Source: CAIWHR01 sp040007035 (GTDB taxonomy: Bacteria; Pseudomonadota; Gammaproteobacteria; Burkholderiales; Casimicrobiaceae). From it: DNA of 27,186 nucleotides. The stretch spans positions 1 to 27,186 of the forward strand of contig JBDTVU010000038.1 in NCBI GenBank assembly GCA_040007035.1, given 5' to 3'. The notes under the pieces are model-generated. The model was not told the DNA's origin, ran no database searches, and saw only the letters and a program-made list of their open reading frames with translations. Both the position numbers and the translations under genes were made by a program. Shown in pieces: positions 14,992-22,805 of the stretch (position 1 is its first letter; the number at the start of each line of letters is the position of its first letter).

Positions 14992-15342
14992 CTAACGCGG
15001 CCTCAGCAAATAGCCCAGCAGAAATCCGACGGCCGCCGCGATTCCCAGTGACGCGAGCGGGTCTTCCTGGATGCGGACACGGCAGTTCTCGGTGAACCGC
15101 GCTTGCGCATCCCTCACCTGGCCGCTTTTCACGTCGAGCGTTTCGGCGGCGCGGGTTGCGGAGACGGCAATGTTGTCCACCGTCTCGTGGACTCCTGCGG
15201 CGATGCGATCAACGGCGGGACGCGCTGCGCCCGACGCCTTGTCGATCGCCCTGTGTAGGCTGCCCGTCGCCTGGTCCACCGTGCGTGCGACCGTCCCACT
15301 CATCTCGTTCGTTTCAGTCATCGACTTTTCTGCGGATACCAT
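14992..15342 (-). CDS. DUF883 family protein (ElaB/YqjD-like)
   Basis: A 116-aa, helical protein with an amphipathic Ala-rich body (VDQATGSLHRAIDKASGAA, then VDNIAVSATRAAETLDV) and a C-terminal membrane anchor LGIAAAVGFLLGYLLRPR, the classic DUF883 ending (AxxxGxxxGxLLxRR). E. coli YqjD and ElaB of this family attach ribosomes to the inner membrane in stationary phase. ATG 15342 is used; ATG 15321 (MTETNEM) is an alternative. The Cys-repeat gene ends 111 bp upstream; a half-site GCACAGAC lies across that gene's stop but lacks a full palindrome. Confidence 0.88.
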   Translation of the reverse strand: MVSAEKSMTETNEMSGTVARTVDQATGSLHRAIDKASGAARPAVDRIAAGVHETVDNIAVSATRAAETLDVKSGQVRDAQARFTENCRVRIQEDPLASLGIAAAVGFLLGYLLRPR

Positions 15343-15453
15343 GATTCAGTCTCCCACTCGGCAAAGGATGCGAGACCGGGACCGGCCTCGCACCCGCACT
15401 GCTTGATGCACGCGCCATCGGATGTCGAAAGCTGCGTGTGAATTGGTCTGTGC

Positions 15454-16035
15454 TCAGGACTGGCCGTAGCGCGCCTTGGCTTCCTTGACGCAGCTGGTCT
15501 TGGCGTCGCCGGCAAGCGCATCGCACTTTTCCTTCGCGACTGCGTAGGCGGCATCGCGCTTGTCGGTTGCGGCATCCTTGGCGGCTTCGGCGGTCTTCTC
15601 GCGCGCCGTGGCGTTGGCATCGGCGGTCTTGTCCGCGAGCTTGGCGTTGGCCTTGGAGGTTACGTACGCGGCCTTCGCTTCCTTGACGCACACGTCCTTG
15701 GCGTTTCCGGAGGCGTCATCGCACTTCTCGTTGGCGACCGCATACGCGGCATCGGCCTTGGCGATCCGGACGTCGTACCGATGCGTGGCGGACGGGCTGT
15801 TGGTCGATACGAGTTCCGCCTTGGCGACGCTTTGGCGGCCCTTGGCGTCGACCGTGCAGATGTCCTTGGCGTTGCCGGTCATCGATGCGCATGCGGCCGT
15901 GTCTGCCTTGTACTTGGCCGAAATGTCGGCCTGGGCAGCTTTGAAGTCGGCCTTCGAGATGGTGCCGCCGATGGCGCCGGTGCTCATTGCGAGACAGAAT
16001 GCAGCGGAAAGTGCGGTGAGATTGAACTTGTTCAT
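15454..16035 (-). CDS. Secreted Ala/Lys-rich protein with three Cys-pair repeats
   Basis: A 193-aa exported protein: signal peptide MNKFNLTALSAAFCLAMSTG, then a helical, Ala/Lys/Asp-rich body. Three repeats share C-x(3)-[TSA]-G-[ND]-AK-x(3)-C (CASMTGNAKDICTVDAK, CDDASGNAKDVCVKEAK, CDALAGDAKTSCVKEAK), separated by about 65 residues that include AAYAVAxEKC. Each Cys pair is 11 residues apart, suited to pin a helical hairpin by a disulfide in the periplasm (inference). I recall similar uncharacterised proteins in Betaproteobacteria, often loosely annotated as TolA-like; I would not assign a TolA role. It has the composite promoter at 16160-16202. Confidence 0.82.
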   Translation of the reverse strand: MNKFNLTALSAAFCLAMSTGAIGGTISKADFKAAQADISAKYKADTAACASMTGNAKDICTVDAKGRQSVAKAELVSTNSPSATHRYDVRIAKADAAYAVANEKCDDASGNAKDVCVKEAKAAYVTSKANAKLADKTADANATAREKTAEAAKDAATDKRDAAYAVAKEKCDALAGDAKTSCVKEAKARYGQS

Positions 16036-16159
16036 GTGTCGTCCTCTATGCAGTGCCTGCGATATGAAGCGAGTGTGTTGCGGCCGGCGCATTGCGTGAA
16101 GCGGCCGGCCTTGCGGTTCCGGGTGACGAATACCTCTGTTTTGGTGTGCAGGTGTGACC

Positions 16160-16202
16160 AGCCTATTCGTGTCGACCGCGAGCGTCTGTCTGCCAACGCA
16201 CA
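16160..16202 (-). promoter_or_regulatory. Predicted class II Crp/Fnr-type promoter of the Cys-repeat gene (site 8)
   Basis: Palindrome TGTCTGCCAACGCACA (16187-16202), read on the minus strand, is followed by GAC and at an offset of 21 nt by TAGGCT (16165-16160). The distal half-site is perfect and the proximal one has two mismatches. The leader would be about 118 nt. Confidence 0.62.
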
Positions 16203-16255
16203 TAGTCGGCGGACCGGGAGGGCCGAAGTTTCTGTGCATCTTCGGGGCAGCCGGA

Positions 16256-16837
16256 TCAGGCGGACCTGGGCGCCGGCGCCTTCCGCGCGGGCTCCGCTTG
16301 CGAGGGGATCACCTGCAACAGGTCGGCCAGGTCATCCGCATGCTCCTCTTCCATCGCCAGGATGGACTCCAGCAGTCGCCGGGTCGTGGGATCGTGGTCG
16401 CCGAGAAACCGGATGAAGTCGCGATAGCTGTCGATGGCGATGCGCTCGGCCACCAGGTCTTCCTTGATCATGTCCGAAAGCGTCGTTCCTTCCACGTACT
16501 CGGCATGGCTGCGGCCGACCAGACTGCCGGGAGAGAAGTCCGGTTCGCCGCCCAACTGCACGATACGTCCGGCGAGTTGGTCGGCGTGTCCCTGCTCCTC
16601 GTTCGAATGGGCCAGGAATTCCTCGGCGACCGCCTGCGAGTGAATCCCGCGCGCCATGAAATGGTGACGGCGGTAGCGCAGCACGCAGACGATTTCGGTC
16701 GCGAGGGAATCGTTGAGCAGCTTCAGCACGACCTTGCGATCCGCGCTGTAGCCCGCGGTCACCGCACCTTCCTCGGGGTGTTGACGGGCGCGATGGCGCA
16801 GTGTTTCGATTTCGGTCGGAGCAGATCGTTTGGTCAT
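16256..16837 (-). CDS. Ferritin-like protein (bacterioferritin/Dps-like)
   Basis: A 193-aa four-helix-bundle protein. Diiron-type residues recur in the helices: LATEIVCVLRYRRHHFMARG, HSNEEQGHADQLAGRIVQLG, LVAERIAIDSYRDFIRFLG, and SILAMEEEHADDLADLL, giving the E...ExxH...E...ExxH pattern of ferroxidase centres. The sequence GGEPDF after helix B is typical of the bacterioferritin branch. The N-terminal 30 residues and a Lys/Pro/Ala C-terminal tail are polar extensions. Start 16837 fits the family. The likely function is iron storage or protection against oxidative stress. It is divergent from cbpA. Confidence 0.88.
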   Translation of the reverse strand: MTKRSAPTEIETLRHRARQHPEEGAVTAGYSADRKVVLKLLNDSLATEIVCVLRYRRHHFMARGIHSQAVAEEFLAHSNEEQGHADQLAGRIVQLGGEPDFSPGSLVGRSHAEYVEGTTLSDMIKEDLVAERIAIDSYRDFIRFLGDHDPTTRRLLESILAMEEEHADDLADLLQVIPSQAEPARKAPAPRSA

Positions 16838-16957
16838 GGGTGCCTCGAAATGAATTGAAAGGATCCGGGCTGCCGCATCGGCCTGCACACGGATGCATCT
16901 CTCCGAACGATGCCCGGCCGCAGCGCGCGACCCGGCGTGCGTTGCGGACTTCAATTC

Positions 16958-17000
16958 AGAATGGAGCATCGCGCCGCAACTGTCTGTGCGCCAGGGCACC
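16958..17000 (-). promoter_or_regulatory. Predicted class II Crp/Fnr-type promoter of the ferritin-like gene (site 9)
   Basis: Palindrome TGTGCGCCAGGGCACC (16985-17000), read on the minus strand, is followed by GAC and at an offset of 21 nt by CATTCTGA (hexamer 16963-16958), the same octamer and offset as in front of crp/fnr gene 1. The plus side, toward cbpA, has no -10 at the equivalent place, so the site is oriented to the ferritin gene. Confidence 0.7.
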
Positions 17001-17093
17001 GACGGCGCCGCTGCCTGGAACGCGTCGACGGGCCACCGCAGGCGCGGGCAGGAGTCATAATGGCGCTTCCCGGTCGGAGCCAAGGGAACGCGA

Positions 17094-18041
17094 ATGAAGT
17101 ACAAGGACTATTACGCCGTCCTCGGCATTGCGCGCGACGCGAGCGCGGACGAGATCAAGACGTCCTATCGCCGACTCGCCCGCAAATATCACCCCGATGT
17201 CTCCAAGGAAAAGGACGCCGAGGAGAAATTCAAGGAGATGGCCGAGGCATACGAGACGCTCAAGGATCCGGAAAAACGCGCCGCATACGACCAGCTCGGA
17301 AGCCACACGCCGGGTCAGGATTTCCGCCCGCCGCCGGATTGGGGGCAGCATTTCGCGCAGGGCCGGGGCGGCTTCGACGACGTTGACCTGGCCGACCTGT
17401 TTGCGGGCCTGTCCGGACAACGTGGGCGCGCCGGCGGCCGCCGGGCCGACCACCCGCTGCCGGGCAGCGACTACGAGGCCGTCGTTCGCCTCACGTTCGA
17501 CCAGGCCTTCCACGGCACGGAGGTTGACCTCGAGCTCTCGGCGCTGGAGTGGGATCCGGACGGTGGCATGCGCCGCGTGCCGCATCGTGTGAAGACGCGC
17601 ATTCCGCGCGGCGTCAGCGACGGCGAAAAATTGCGGGTGCCGGGCAAGGGCGGCAAGGGCGTGAACGGCGGCCCCGACGGCGATCTTTATCTCGACATCG
17701 ACGTCGAGGCGCATCCGCTCTATCGCATGTCCGGACGGGATCTCTACGTCGACCTTCCGCTCGCGCCGTGGGAATCGGTCCTCGGCACCAACGTCAATCT
17801 GCCCACGCCCGGCGGTACGGTCGCGCTGAAGGTCCCGGCCGGCACGCGGGCGGGACAGCACCTTCGGCTGTCGGGCCGTGGCATCGCCCGCGGCAGCGGC
17901 GCCGCGGGAAACCTGTACGCGATCGTGCGCATCGAAGTGCAGTCGGTGCTCGACGATCGCCAGCGCGCGCTGTACAAGGAGCTGTCCGAAATATCGAACT
18001 TCAATCCGCGCGCACAACTGGAACAGGAGGCGGCCAGATGA
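17094..18041 (+). CDS. cbpA: DnaJ-class co-chaperone CbpA
   Basis: A 315-aa Hsp40. The J-domain (residues 1-70) carries the DnaK-activating HPD motif at residues 33-35 (ARKYHPDVSKE). A Gly/Phe-rich linker follows (about 72-120), without the CxxCxGxG zinc finger of DnaJ, then two beta-rich peptide-binding domains (DYEAVVRLTFDQAFHGTEV, VPGKGGKGVNGGPDGDLYL) and LPTPGGTVALKVPAGTRAGQ. This order defines CbpA. An AAGGGA ribosome site precedes the ATG. The stop overlaps the start of cbpM (ATGA). CbpA assists DnaK under starvation and heat, and binds DNA in E. coli. Confidence 0.95.
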   Translation: MKYKDYYAVLGIARDASADEIKTSYRRLARKYHPDVSKEKDAEEKFKEMAEAYETLKDPEKRAAYDQLGSHTPGQDFRPPPDWGQHFAQGRGGFDDVDLADLFAGLSGQRGRAGGRRADHPLPGSDYEAVVRLTFDQAFHGTEVDLELSALEWDPDGGMRRVPHRVKTRIPRGVSDGEKLRVPGKGGKGVNGGPDGDLYLDIDVEAHPLYRMSGRDLYVDLPLAPWESVLGTNVNLPTPGGTVALKVPAGTRAGQHLRLSGRGIARGSGAAGNLYAIVRIEVQSVLDDRQRALYKELSEISNFNPRAQLEQEAAR

Positions 18042-18352
18042 TCGCTCCCGCGGACGACGCCGTACGCCTCGATTCGGTGACCGAGATCACGTGGACGCAG
18101 CTCGTGAGCGCGTCGGGCCTGCCCGAAGACGAGCTCCGCGAACTGGTTCGCTACGGCGCGCTGGTGCCGCGCGATCCGGACGCGCCGGCCTGGACGTTCG
18201 AGTCCCGCTGGCTCGTGGTCGCGCGAACCGCATCGAGGTTGCGCCACGACTTCGAGCTCGACCCGCACGGCCTCTGCGTCGTCCTTGGCTTCGTCGAGCG
18301 CATCGAGCGACTTGAAGCGGAAGTTCGGGCGTTGCGCGCGCTGCTCGGCTGA
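18038..18352 (+). CDS. cbpM: Chaperone modulator CbpM
   Basis: A 104-aa MerR-like protein. The start at 18038 overlaps the cbpA stop by 4 nt. LVSASGLPEDELRELVRYGALVP is the helix-turn-helix-like N-terminus, and a leucine-rich helix (VERIERLEAEVRALRALLG) ends the protein, as in E. coli CbpM. CbpM binds the CbpA J-domain and inhibits both its co-chaperone and DNA-binding activity; the two genes are nearly always adjacent. Confidence 0.88.
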   Translation: MIAPADDAVRLDSVTEITWTQLVSASGLPEDELRELVRYGALVPRDPDAPAWTFESRWLVVARTASRLRHDFELDPHGLCVVLGFVERIERLEAEVRALRALLG

Positions 18353-18400
18353 CCGTCGCGCGGTCCTTTACCCGGCGGGTCCCGGGGCCGGACACGGCTA

Positions 18401-19141
18401 TCAGGCTACTGCGGAAAGTCGCTGCCGGGGCTTCACGTCAGACAGCAGGCGGCCGATTTCCGTCCTCACCACGGCGTAGCACTCGCACGCGCGCGTCTCG
18501 AGCCCGGACCGCTCGAGCACGGCGATGTGGCCGCGCCGGTAGCTGATCAAGCCGGCATGCTGCAATCTGCCGGCCGCCTCGGTGATCCCTTCCCGGCGCA
18601 CACCGAGCATGCGGGCGACCAGTTCCTGCGTCATGACCAACTGACCCGAGGGGACTCGATCGAGCGTCATCAGCAGCCAGCGGCACAGCTGCTGCTCCAC
18701 CGAATGGTGCCGGTTGCACACAGCGGTCTGCGTCATCTGGGTGATCAGCGCCTGGGTGTAACGCAGCAACAGCTGCAGCACCGGTCCGGCGCGATCGAAT
18801 TCGTGCTTCAGCAGACGCCGCTCCAGCCGGTAGGCGTGGCCCGCGGTCTGCACCACGGCCGAGCTAGGCGTGGTATCGCCGCCCATGAACAGCGAAATGC
18901 CGACGACGCCTTCATTGCCCACGCCTGCAATTTCGGCCGATGCGCCGGACTCGAGGACGTAGTGCAGCGACACGATGGCGGTAGTGGGGAAATAGGCGTG
19001 CTGCAGCTGTTCGCCGGGTTCGTACAGGACCGCACCGAGCGGCATCGGGACCAGTTCCAGATGCCCGGCCAGGCGGTCGAATTCCGCCGCGGGCAGGGCG
19101 GCGAGAAGATGGTTCTGGCTCGGGCTATGTGCGGATGACAT
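18401..19141 (-). CDS. Crp/Fnr family transcriptional regulator 2
   Basis: A 246-aa regulator: beta-roll sensor domain (residues about 12-130, PLGAVLYEPGEQLQHAYFPT, VGNEGVVGISLFMGGDTTPS) and winged helix (TQELVARMLGVRREGITEAAGRLQHAGLI). The recognition helix keeps CRP's Arg180 and Glu181 equivalents and has Glu in place of Arg185. It is very similar to gene 3 at 21984-22736, sharing for instance LLRYTQALITQMTQTAVCNR. Cysteines occur at CNRHH, QQLCRW and the C-terminal CECY. It lies 27 bp after the REC-PAS gene and probably belongs to the kinase operon driven by site 10. No ligand can be assigned. Confidence 0.9.
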   Translation of the reverse strand: MSSAHSPSQNHLLAALPAAEFDRLAGHLELVPMPLGAVLYEPGEQLQHAYFPTTAIVSLHYVLESGASAEIAGVGNEGVVGISLFMGGDTTPSSAVVQTAGHAYRLERRLLKHEFDRAGPVLQLLLRYTQALITQMTQTAVCNRHHSVEQQLCRWLLMTLDRVPSGQLVMTQELVARMLGVRREGITEAAGRLQHAGLISYRRGHIAVLERSGLETRACECYAVVRTEIGRLLSDVKPRQRLSAVA

Positions 19142-19168
19142 CGCTGTTCGTCAAGCTGTCGCGTTCCA

Positions 19169-19990
19169 TCAATTCGCGGCGAATTCCACGCCGATTCCCC
19201 GGTAACCGACGAAGCGGCAGGACTGGTCGAACATCGGCTCCCCGCTCACCCGGAACTGCTGCTGGGAGCCATCGGCATTGACGCGGTCGAAGACGAAATC
19301 CAGGAACGGCTGCCGCGCGGCAATGGTTGCCTGCAGCACCTGCCGCTGTTCCTCGTTCCAGCCGGCCACTTGAACGGCGTTTGCCTCTCCCACCAGGGCC
19401 GCGACCCGGATTCCGAGCATCTCCAGCACCGGACCGGACACCTTGGTGAAGCTTCCGTGCTCGTCCTGCTCCCAGTACCAGTCGGAGGCCAGCTCGGTCA
19501 GGCTGCGATAGCGGGCTTCGCTTTCGCGCAGCTCGGCGGTCCGCTCCAGCACCTTCTCTTCCAGGATCTTGCTGTAGTTCTCGAGTTTCCCATACAGCAG
19601 CCGCACTTCCAGCATGTTGCGGATGCGCGTCCTGACTTCGACCAGATCGAACGGCTTGCTGATGAAATCCCTCGCCCCGGCCTGCAGCGCGCGCAGCTTG
19701 TGGCCGGGCTGGGCGGTGATCACGAGGACGGGCAGGTATCCGTCCCGCTGGTTCGTCTTGAGGCCTTCCATGACCTGGAAGCCGTCCATGCCGGGCATCT
19801 GCAGGTCGAGCAGGATCAGGTCGTAGTGATTCTTCCGATGCAGCGCGCAGGCCTCGTGCGGATTCATCGTCGAGGCGACGCGGGCGTAGCCGGCGTCACG
19901 CAGCATTTGCTCGAGCAGACTGACATTGGCCTCCTGGTCGTCGACGATCAGGATGCTGGCGTTGAGGATGTCGGATTCGACGACTTTCAT
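19169..19990 (-). CDS. Response regulator with C-terminal PAS domain
   Basis: A 273-aa protein. REC domain at residues 12-130, with acidic pair DD at 17-18, phospho-acceptor Asp62 (LLDLQMPGMDG) and the conserved Lys in ISKPFD. A coiled-coil-like helix (residues 130-160, NYSKILEEKVLERTAELRES) leads into a PAS domain (residues 160-273, LTELASDWYWEQDEHGSFTKVS to the GYRGIGVE end). No kinase, GGDEF or DNA-binding module follows, so output is by protein interaction or the domain is a relay. Start 19990 overlaps the kinase stop (ATGA), implying coupled translation. The adjacent Crp/Fnr gene is a candidate partner (inference). Confidence 0.88.
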   Translation of the reverse strand: MKVVESDILNASILIVDDQEANVSLLEQMLRDAGYARVASTMNPHEACALHRKNHYDLILLDLQMPGMDGFQVMEGLKTNQRDGYLPVLVITAQPGHKLRALQAGARDFISKPFDLVEVRTRIRNMLEVRLLYGKLENYSKILEEKVLERTAELRESEARYRSLTELASDWYWEQDEHGSFTKVSGPVLEMLGIRVAALVGEANAVQVAGWNEEQRQVLQATIAARQPFLDFVFDRVNADGSQQQFRVSGEPMFDQSCRFVGYRGIGVEFAAN

Positions 19991-21696
19991 GCGGGTTCCT
20001 CGGTGGCGGCTTGGCCCGATGCCGTTTGCGAAAATGCCAGCGCCACGTCCAGCGCGTCCATGAACTGGGCGACCTTGATGGGCTTGGTGAGATAGTCGAA
20101 GAATCCGGCCTCGAGGCCCCTGGCGATGTCGCGCGGCACCGCATTGGCGGAAAGCGCGATGATGGGGATGTGTGCCGTCGACGGATCTGCGCGCAGGATC
20201 TTCAGCGCCTCGATCCCGCTGATGCCGGGCAGGTTGATGTCCATCAGGATCACGTCCGGCTGATAGGCGCGCGCGAACTCGATGCCGAGATTCCCGTCGG
20301 CCGCACCCAGCATGCGCATGTCGGGGCGACGAGCGATGAGTTGTTCGACGAGCTCCATATTGGCCGGGTTGTCTTCCACGTAGAGGAGGGTACGTCGCGT
20401 TGCGCCATCCGCCACCCGCGGCCCCGCCAGCGCCGCAAGCTCGTCTTCCCGAACGGCAAACCCCGCTGCGGTTGTCAGATTCAATTCGATCCAGAACACG
20501 CTGCCCACCCCGACGGTGCTTTCCGCGCCGATGGTGCCGCCCATCAGTTCGACCAGCCGTTTCGTCATGACCAGGCCGATCCCCGTGCCTTCCTCCGCGC
20601 CGGCCTGCTTGCCGAGCCGATTGAACGGCTGGAAGAGCTGCGCGAGCTGTTCGGGCGCAAGTCCGACACCGGTGTCGCGGACGCTGATCCGAATCGAATC
20701 CGGGGGCCTCGGCGTGCATTCGACGACAACGGTGCCACCCGGCCTGTTGTACTTGATGGCATTGAACAGTACGTTGATCAGAACTTGCTTGACTCGGGTC
20801 CGGTCTGCCGACACGAAGTAGGGGATTTCGAATCGCGGAAATGTCATGCCGATACCGCGCTTGTGTGCCTGCGGCTCGATCATCGCCCGGCATTCGAGCA
20901 TCACCTCGATCAGCGAGACCGGCTCCGGCGACAGCGTCAATTTGCCCGACTCGATCAGCGCCAGGTCGAGGATTTCGTTGATTAGTTCAAGCAGGTACCA
21001 GCCCGCCTTGAGGATCTGGTCGATGTTCCGCTTCTGGGAGGGCGTCGGCGCCGGCGAGCCCGTTTCCATGAGCTGGGCGAAGCCGAGGATCGCATTGAGC
21101 GGCGTGCGCAATTCGTGGCTCATGCCGGAGAGGAAATCCGATTTCGCGAGATTGGCTTTCTCGGCGGCCGCCATGGCCTCGTTCAGCTCCGATTCAACGC
21201 GCTTGCGCACGGAATTGTCGGTGCCGATCAACAGGTAGCCGATGATGTCGCCGTAGTCGTCGCGCAGCGCGGTGATCGACACGATGGCCGGAAAGCGCCG
21301 GCCATCCTTGCAGATGTAGGTCAACTCATAGATGTCCTCGACTTCCCGCGAGGCCTTGAAAGCCAGCGCCTCGAAACCCGGCGCAATGGTGGTTGCGAGT
21401 TCGGCGCTCAGAGCCTCGGCGCGCGCCGTCACTTCCTCCGGATCGTGGATGTCGCTCGGGCTTATCCGGTTGACGACGTCGGCGGCGCTGTAGCCCAGCA
21501 TGCGCTCGGCGCCGACGTTGAACAGCTGGATGATGCCCTTCTCGTCGGTGGCGATGATCGCGAAATTCCCGCTGGTGAGGATCGCGTTCTGCAAGGCCCC
21601 CGCCTTCAGCAGGGCGTTCCGGCGTCGCACCTCGGTGCTGCCGCCCGTCTTGCCGGCATCGTCGGCGCGGGTGGGGCTGAATCCTGCTTCGGGCAT
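19987..21696 (-). CDS. Hybrid histidine kinase (PAS-HisKA-HATPase-REC)
   Basis: A 569-aa protein with no evident membrane segment, so probably a cytoplasmic sensor. A PAS domain (residues 36-165, NFAIIATDEKGIIQLFNVGAE to the GYLLIGTDNS end) is followed by HisKA with His194 (SHELRTPLNAI), N-box NVLFNAIKYN, G1 DTGVGL and G2 GTGIGL, and a C-terminal REC domain with Asp486 (ILMDINLPG) and the Lys in YLTKPIK. Start 21696 (MPEAGFSP) follows the family; a longer open frame crosses the predicted promoter. It is the first gene of the operon kinase/REC-PAS/Crp-Fnr. The signal may be redox, oxygen or a small ligand through PAS; not determinable here. Confidence 0.92.
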   Translation of the reverse strand: MPEAGFSPTRADDAGKTGGSTEVRRRNALLKAGALQNAILTSGNFAIIATDEKGIIQLFNVGAERMLGYSAADVVNRISPSDIHDPEEVTARAEALSAELATTIAPGFEALAFKASREVEDIYELTYICKDGRRFPAIVSITALRDDYGDIIGYLLIGTDNSVRKRVESELNEAMAAAEKANLAKSDFLSGMSHELRTPLNAILGFAQLMETGSPAPTPSQKRNIDQILKAGWYLLELINEILDLALIESGKLTLSPEPVSLIEVMLECRAMIEPQAHKRGIGMTFPRFEIPYFVSADRTRVKQVLINVLFNAIKYNRPGGTVVVECTPRPPDSIRISVRDTGVGLAPEQLAQLFQPFNRLGKQAGAEEGTGIGLVMTKRLVELMGGTIGAESTVGVGSVFWIELNLTTAAGFAVREDELAALAGPRVADGATRRTLLYVEDNPANMELVEQLIARRPDMRMLGAADGNLGIEFARAYQPDVILMDINLPGISGIEALKILRADPSTAHIPIIALSANAVPRDIARGLEAGFFDYLTKPIKVAQFMDALDVALAFSQTASGQAATEEPA

Positions 21697-21812
21697 GGCC
21701 GATTTCCGTTGAGGGCGTGGACGAGCCGGGGGGACTGGGTTTTCCGGGCGCGCAACGGAACTTCGCGACCCCACGCAGTCGAAAAACGCCTGAAGTCCCC
21801 GGACGGACGTGA

Positions 21813-21855
21813 ATGGTCGCGGTCCATCGGGCCGGCGTCTGTGCGCTGGGACACA
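21813..21855 (-). promoter_or_regulatory. Predicted class II Crp/Fnr-type promoter of the kinase operon (site 10)
   Basis: Palindrome TGTGCGCTGGGACACA (21840-21855), read on the minus strand, is followed by GAC and at an offset of 21 nt by GACCAT (21818-21813), which keeps only A2 and T6 of a -10 box. The leader would be about 110 nt. The remainder of the 287-bp gap (21697-21983) shows nothing else. Confidence 0.58.
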
Positions 21856-21983
21856 CATGCGGATCGACGACTTGCCGAATTGCCCGGCTCGCGGGCCATC
21901 TCGCCATGGCGGCCGGCGCGATGCCGGGGGCAAAGAGGACTTGCGCGGCGACGATGCTCCGCGCGTACCTGCGGTGGGTCAGG

Positions 21984-22736
21984 TCACGGGCTTGATTGAC
22001 CGAGGACGTGGGAAGGGTCGCCGCGGGGAATGTCCGACAGCAGGCGATCGAATTCCTTCTTGACCACCGCATAGCACTCGCATACCGCCTTTTCCAATCC
22101 TGGCCGGTCGAGCACCTCGATCCGGCCGCGGCTGTAGCGGATGAGCCCGTCGCGCTGCAACTTGCCGGCCGCCTCGGTAACCCCTTCGCGGCGCACGCCG
22201 AGCATGTTCGCGATCAGTTCCTGCGTCATCGTCAACGAATCCGTGGACAGGCGGTCGAGGCTCAACAGCAGCCAGCGGCACAGTTGCTGCTCGACCGAAT
22301 GGTGCCGGTTGCAGACCGCCGTCTGCGTCATCTGCGTGATCAGCGCCTGGGTGTAGCGCAGCAACAGGTGCAGCACCGGTCCGGCGCGGTTGAATTCCTG
22401 CTTCAACCGCTGTGCCTTCAGGCGATAGCCGTAACCCGCGCTCTGCACGATGGCCCGGCTGGGCGTGGTTTCGCCGCCCATGAACAGCGAAATGCCGAGG
22501 ATTCCCTCGTTGCCGACCACGGCGATTTCGGCCGAGGCGCCGTCCGCGAGGACGTAGAGCAGCGACACGATGGACGTGATGGGAAAATAGACGTGCTGCA
22601 GGTGGCCGCCCGACTCGTAAAGGGCTTCGCCGAGCGGCATCGGCACCAGCTCCAGGTGCGGAGCCAGGCGGTCGAACTCGGCCGCGGGCAGCGCGGCGAG
22701 AAGATGATTCTGGGTCGGGCTCTGCAATGCTGGCAT
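21984..22736 (-). CDS. Crp/Fnr family transcriptional regulator 3
   Basis: A 250-aa close paralogue of gene 2, alignable without gaps over most of its length (QNHLLAALPAAEFDRLA, ISLFMGGETTPS, LLRYTQALITQMTQ, MLGVRREGVTEAAGKLQRDGLI). The recognition helix has the same Arg, Glu, Glu set as gene 2, so both probably read the same DNA site. The C-terminus carries CECY plus a longer tail. It lies upstream of the kinase operon on the same strand, so the two paralogues flank the kinase and REC-PAS genes. Its own promoter lacks the palindrome but contains a poly-C tract. The 289-bp gap up to 23025 shows no gene. Confidence 0.9.
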   Translation of the reverse strand: MPALQSPTQNHLLAALPAAEFDRLAPHLELVPMPLGEALYESGGHLQHVYFPITSIVSLLYVLADGASAEIAVVGNEGILGISLFMGGETTPSRAIVQSAGYGYRLKAQRLKQEFNRAGPVLHLLLRYTQALITQMTQTAVCNRHHSVEQQLCRWLLLSLDRLSTDSLTMTQELIANMLGVRREGVTEAAGKLQRDGLIRYSRGRIEVLDRPGLEKAVCECYAVVKKEFDRLLSDIPRGDPSHVLGQSSP

Positions 22737-22805
22737 CGGCGTGTTCCACCGTTAGGGCACCGCACGGGATTGCCTGGCCTTTTCCGGCCAAGCTGCTCGC
22801 CCCCA

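Noticed and set aside
15385..15412. GCGAGACCGG/CGGCCTCGC inverted repeat as terminator of the Cys-repeat gene
   Set aside because: Imperfect and without a T-run; could be incidental in GC-rich sequence.
15442..15457. Half-site GCACAGAC before the DUF883 gene as a further promoter of the set
   Set aside because: The distal half is absent and the hexamer at offset 21 (CGACAT) is poor; DUF883 may instead be read through from the upstream gene.
17055..17060. CATAAT as a -10 box for cbpA
   Set aside because: A good hexamer match, but no acceptable -35 at 16-18 bp and it lies close to the ribosome site; not supported enough.
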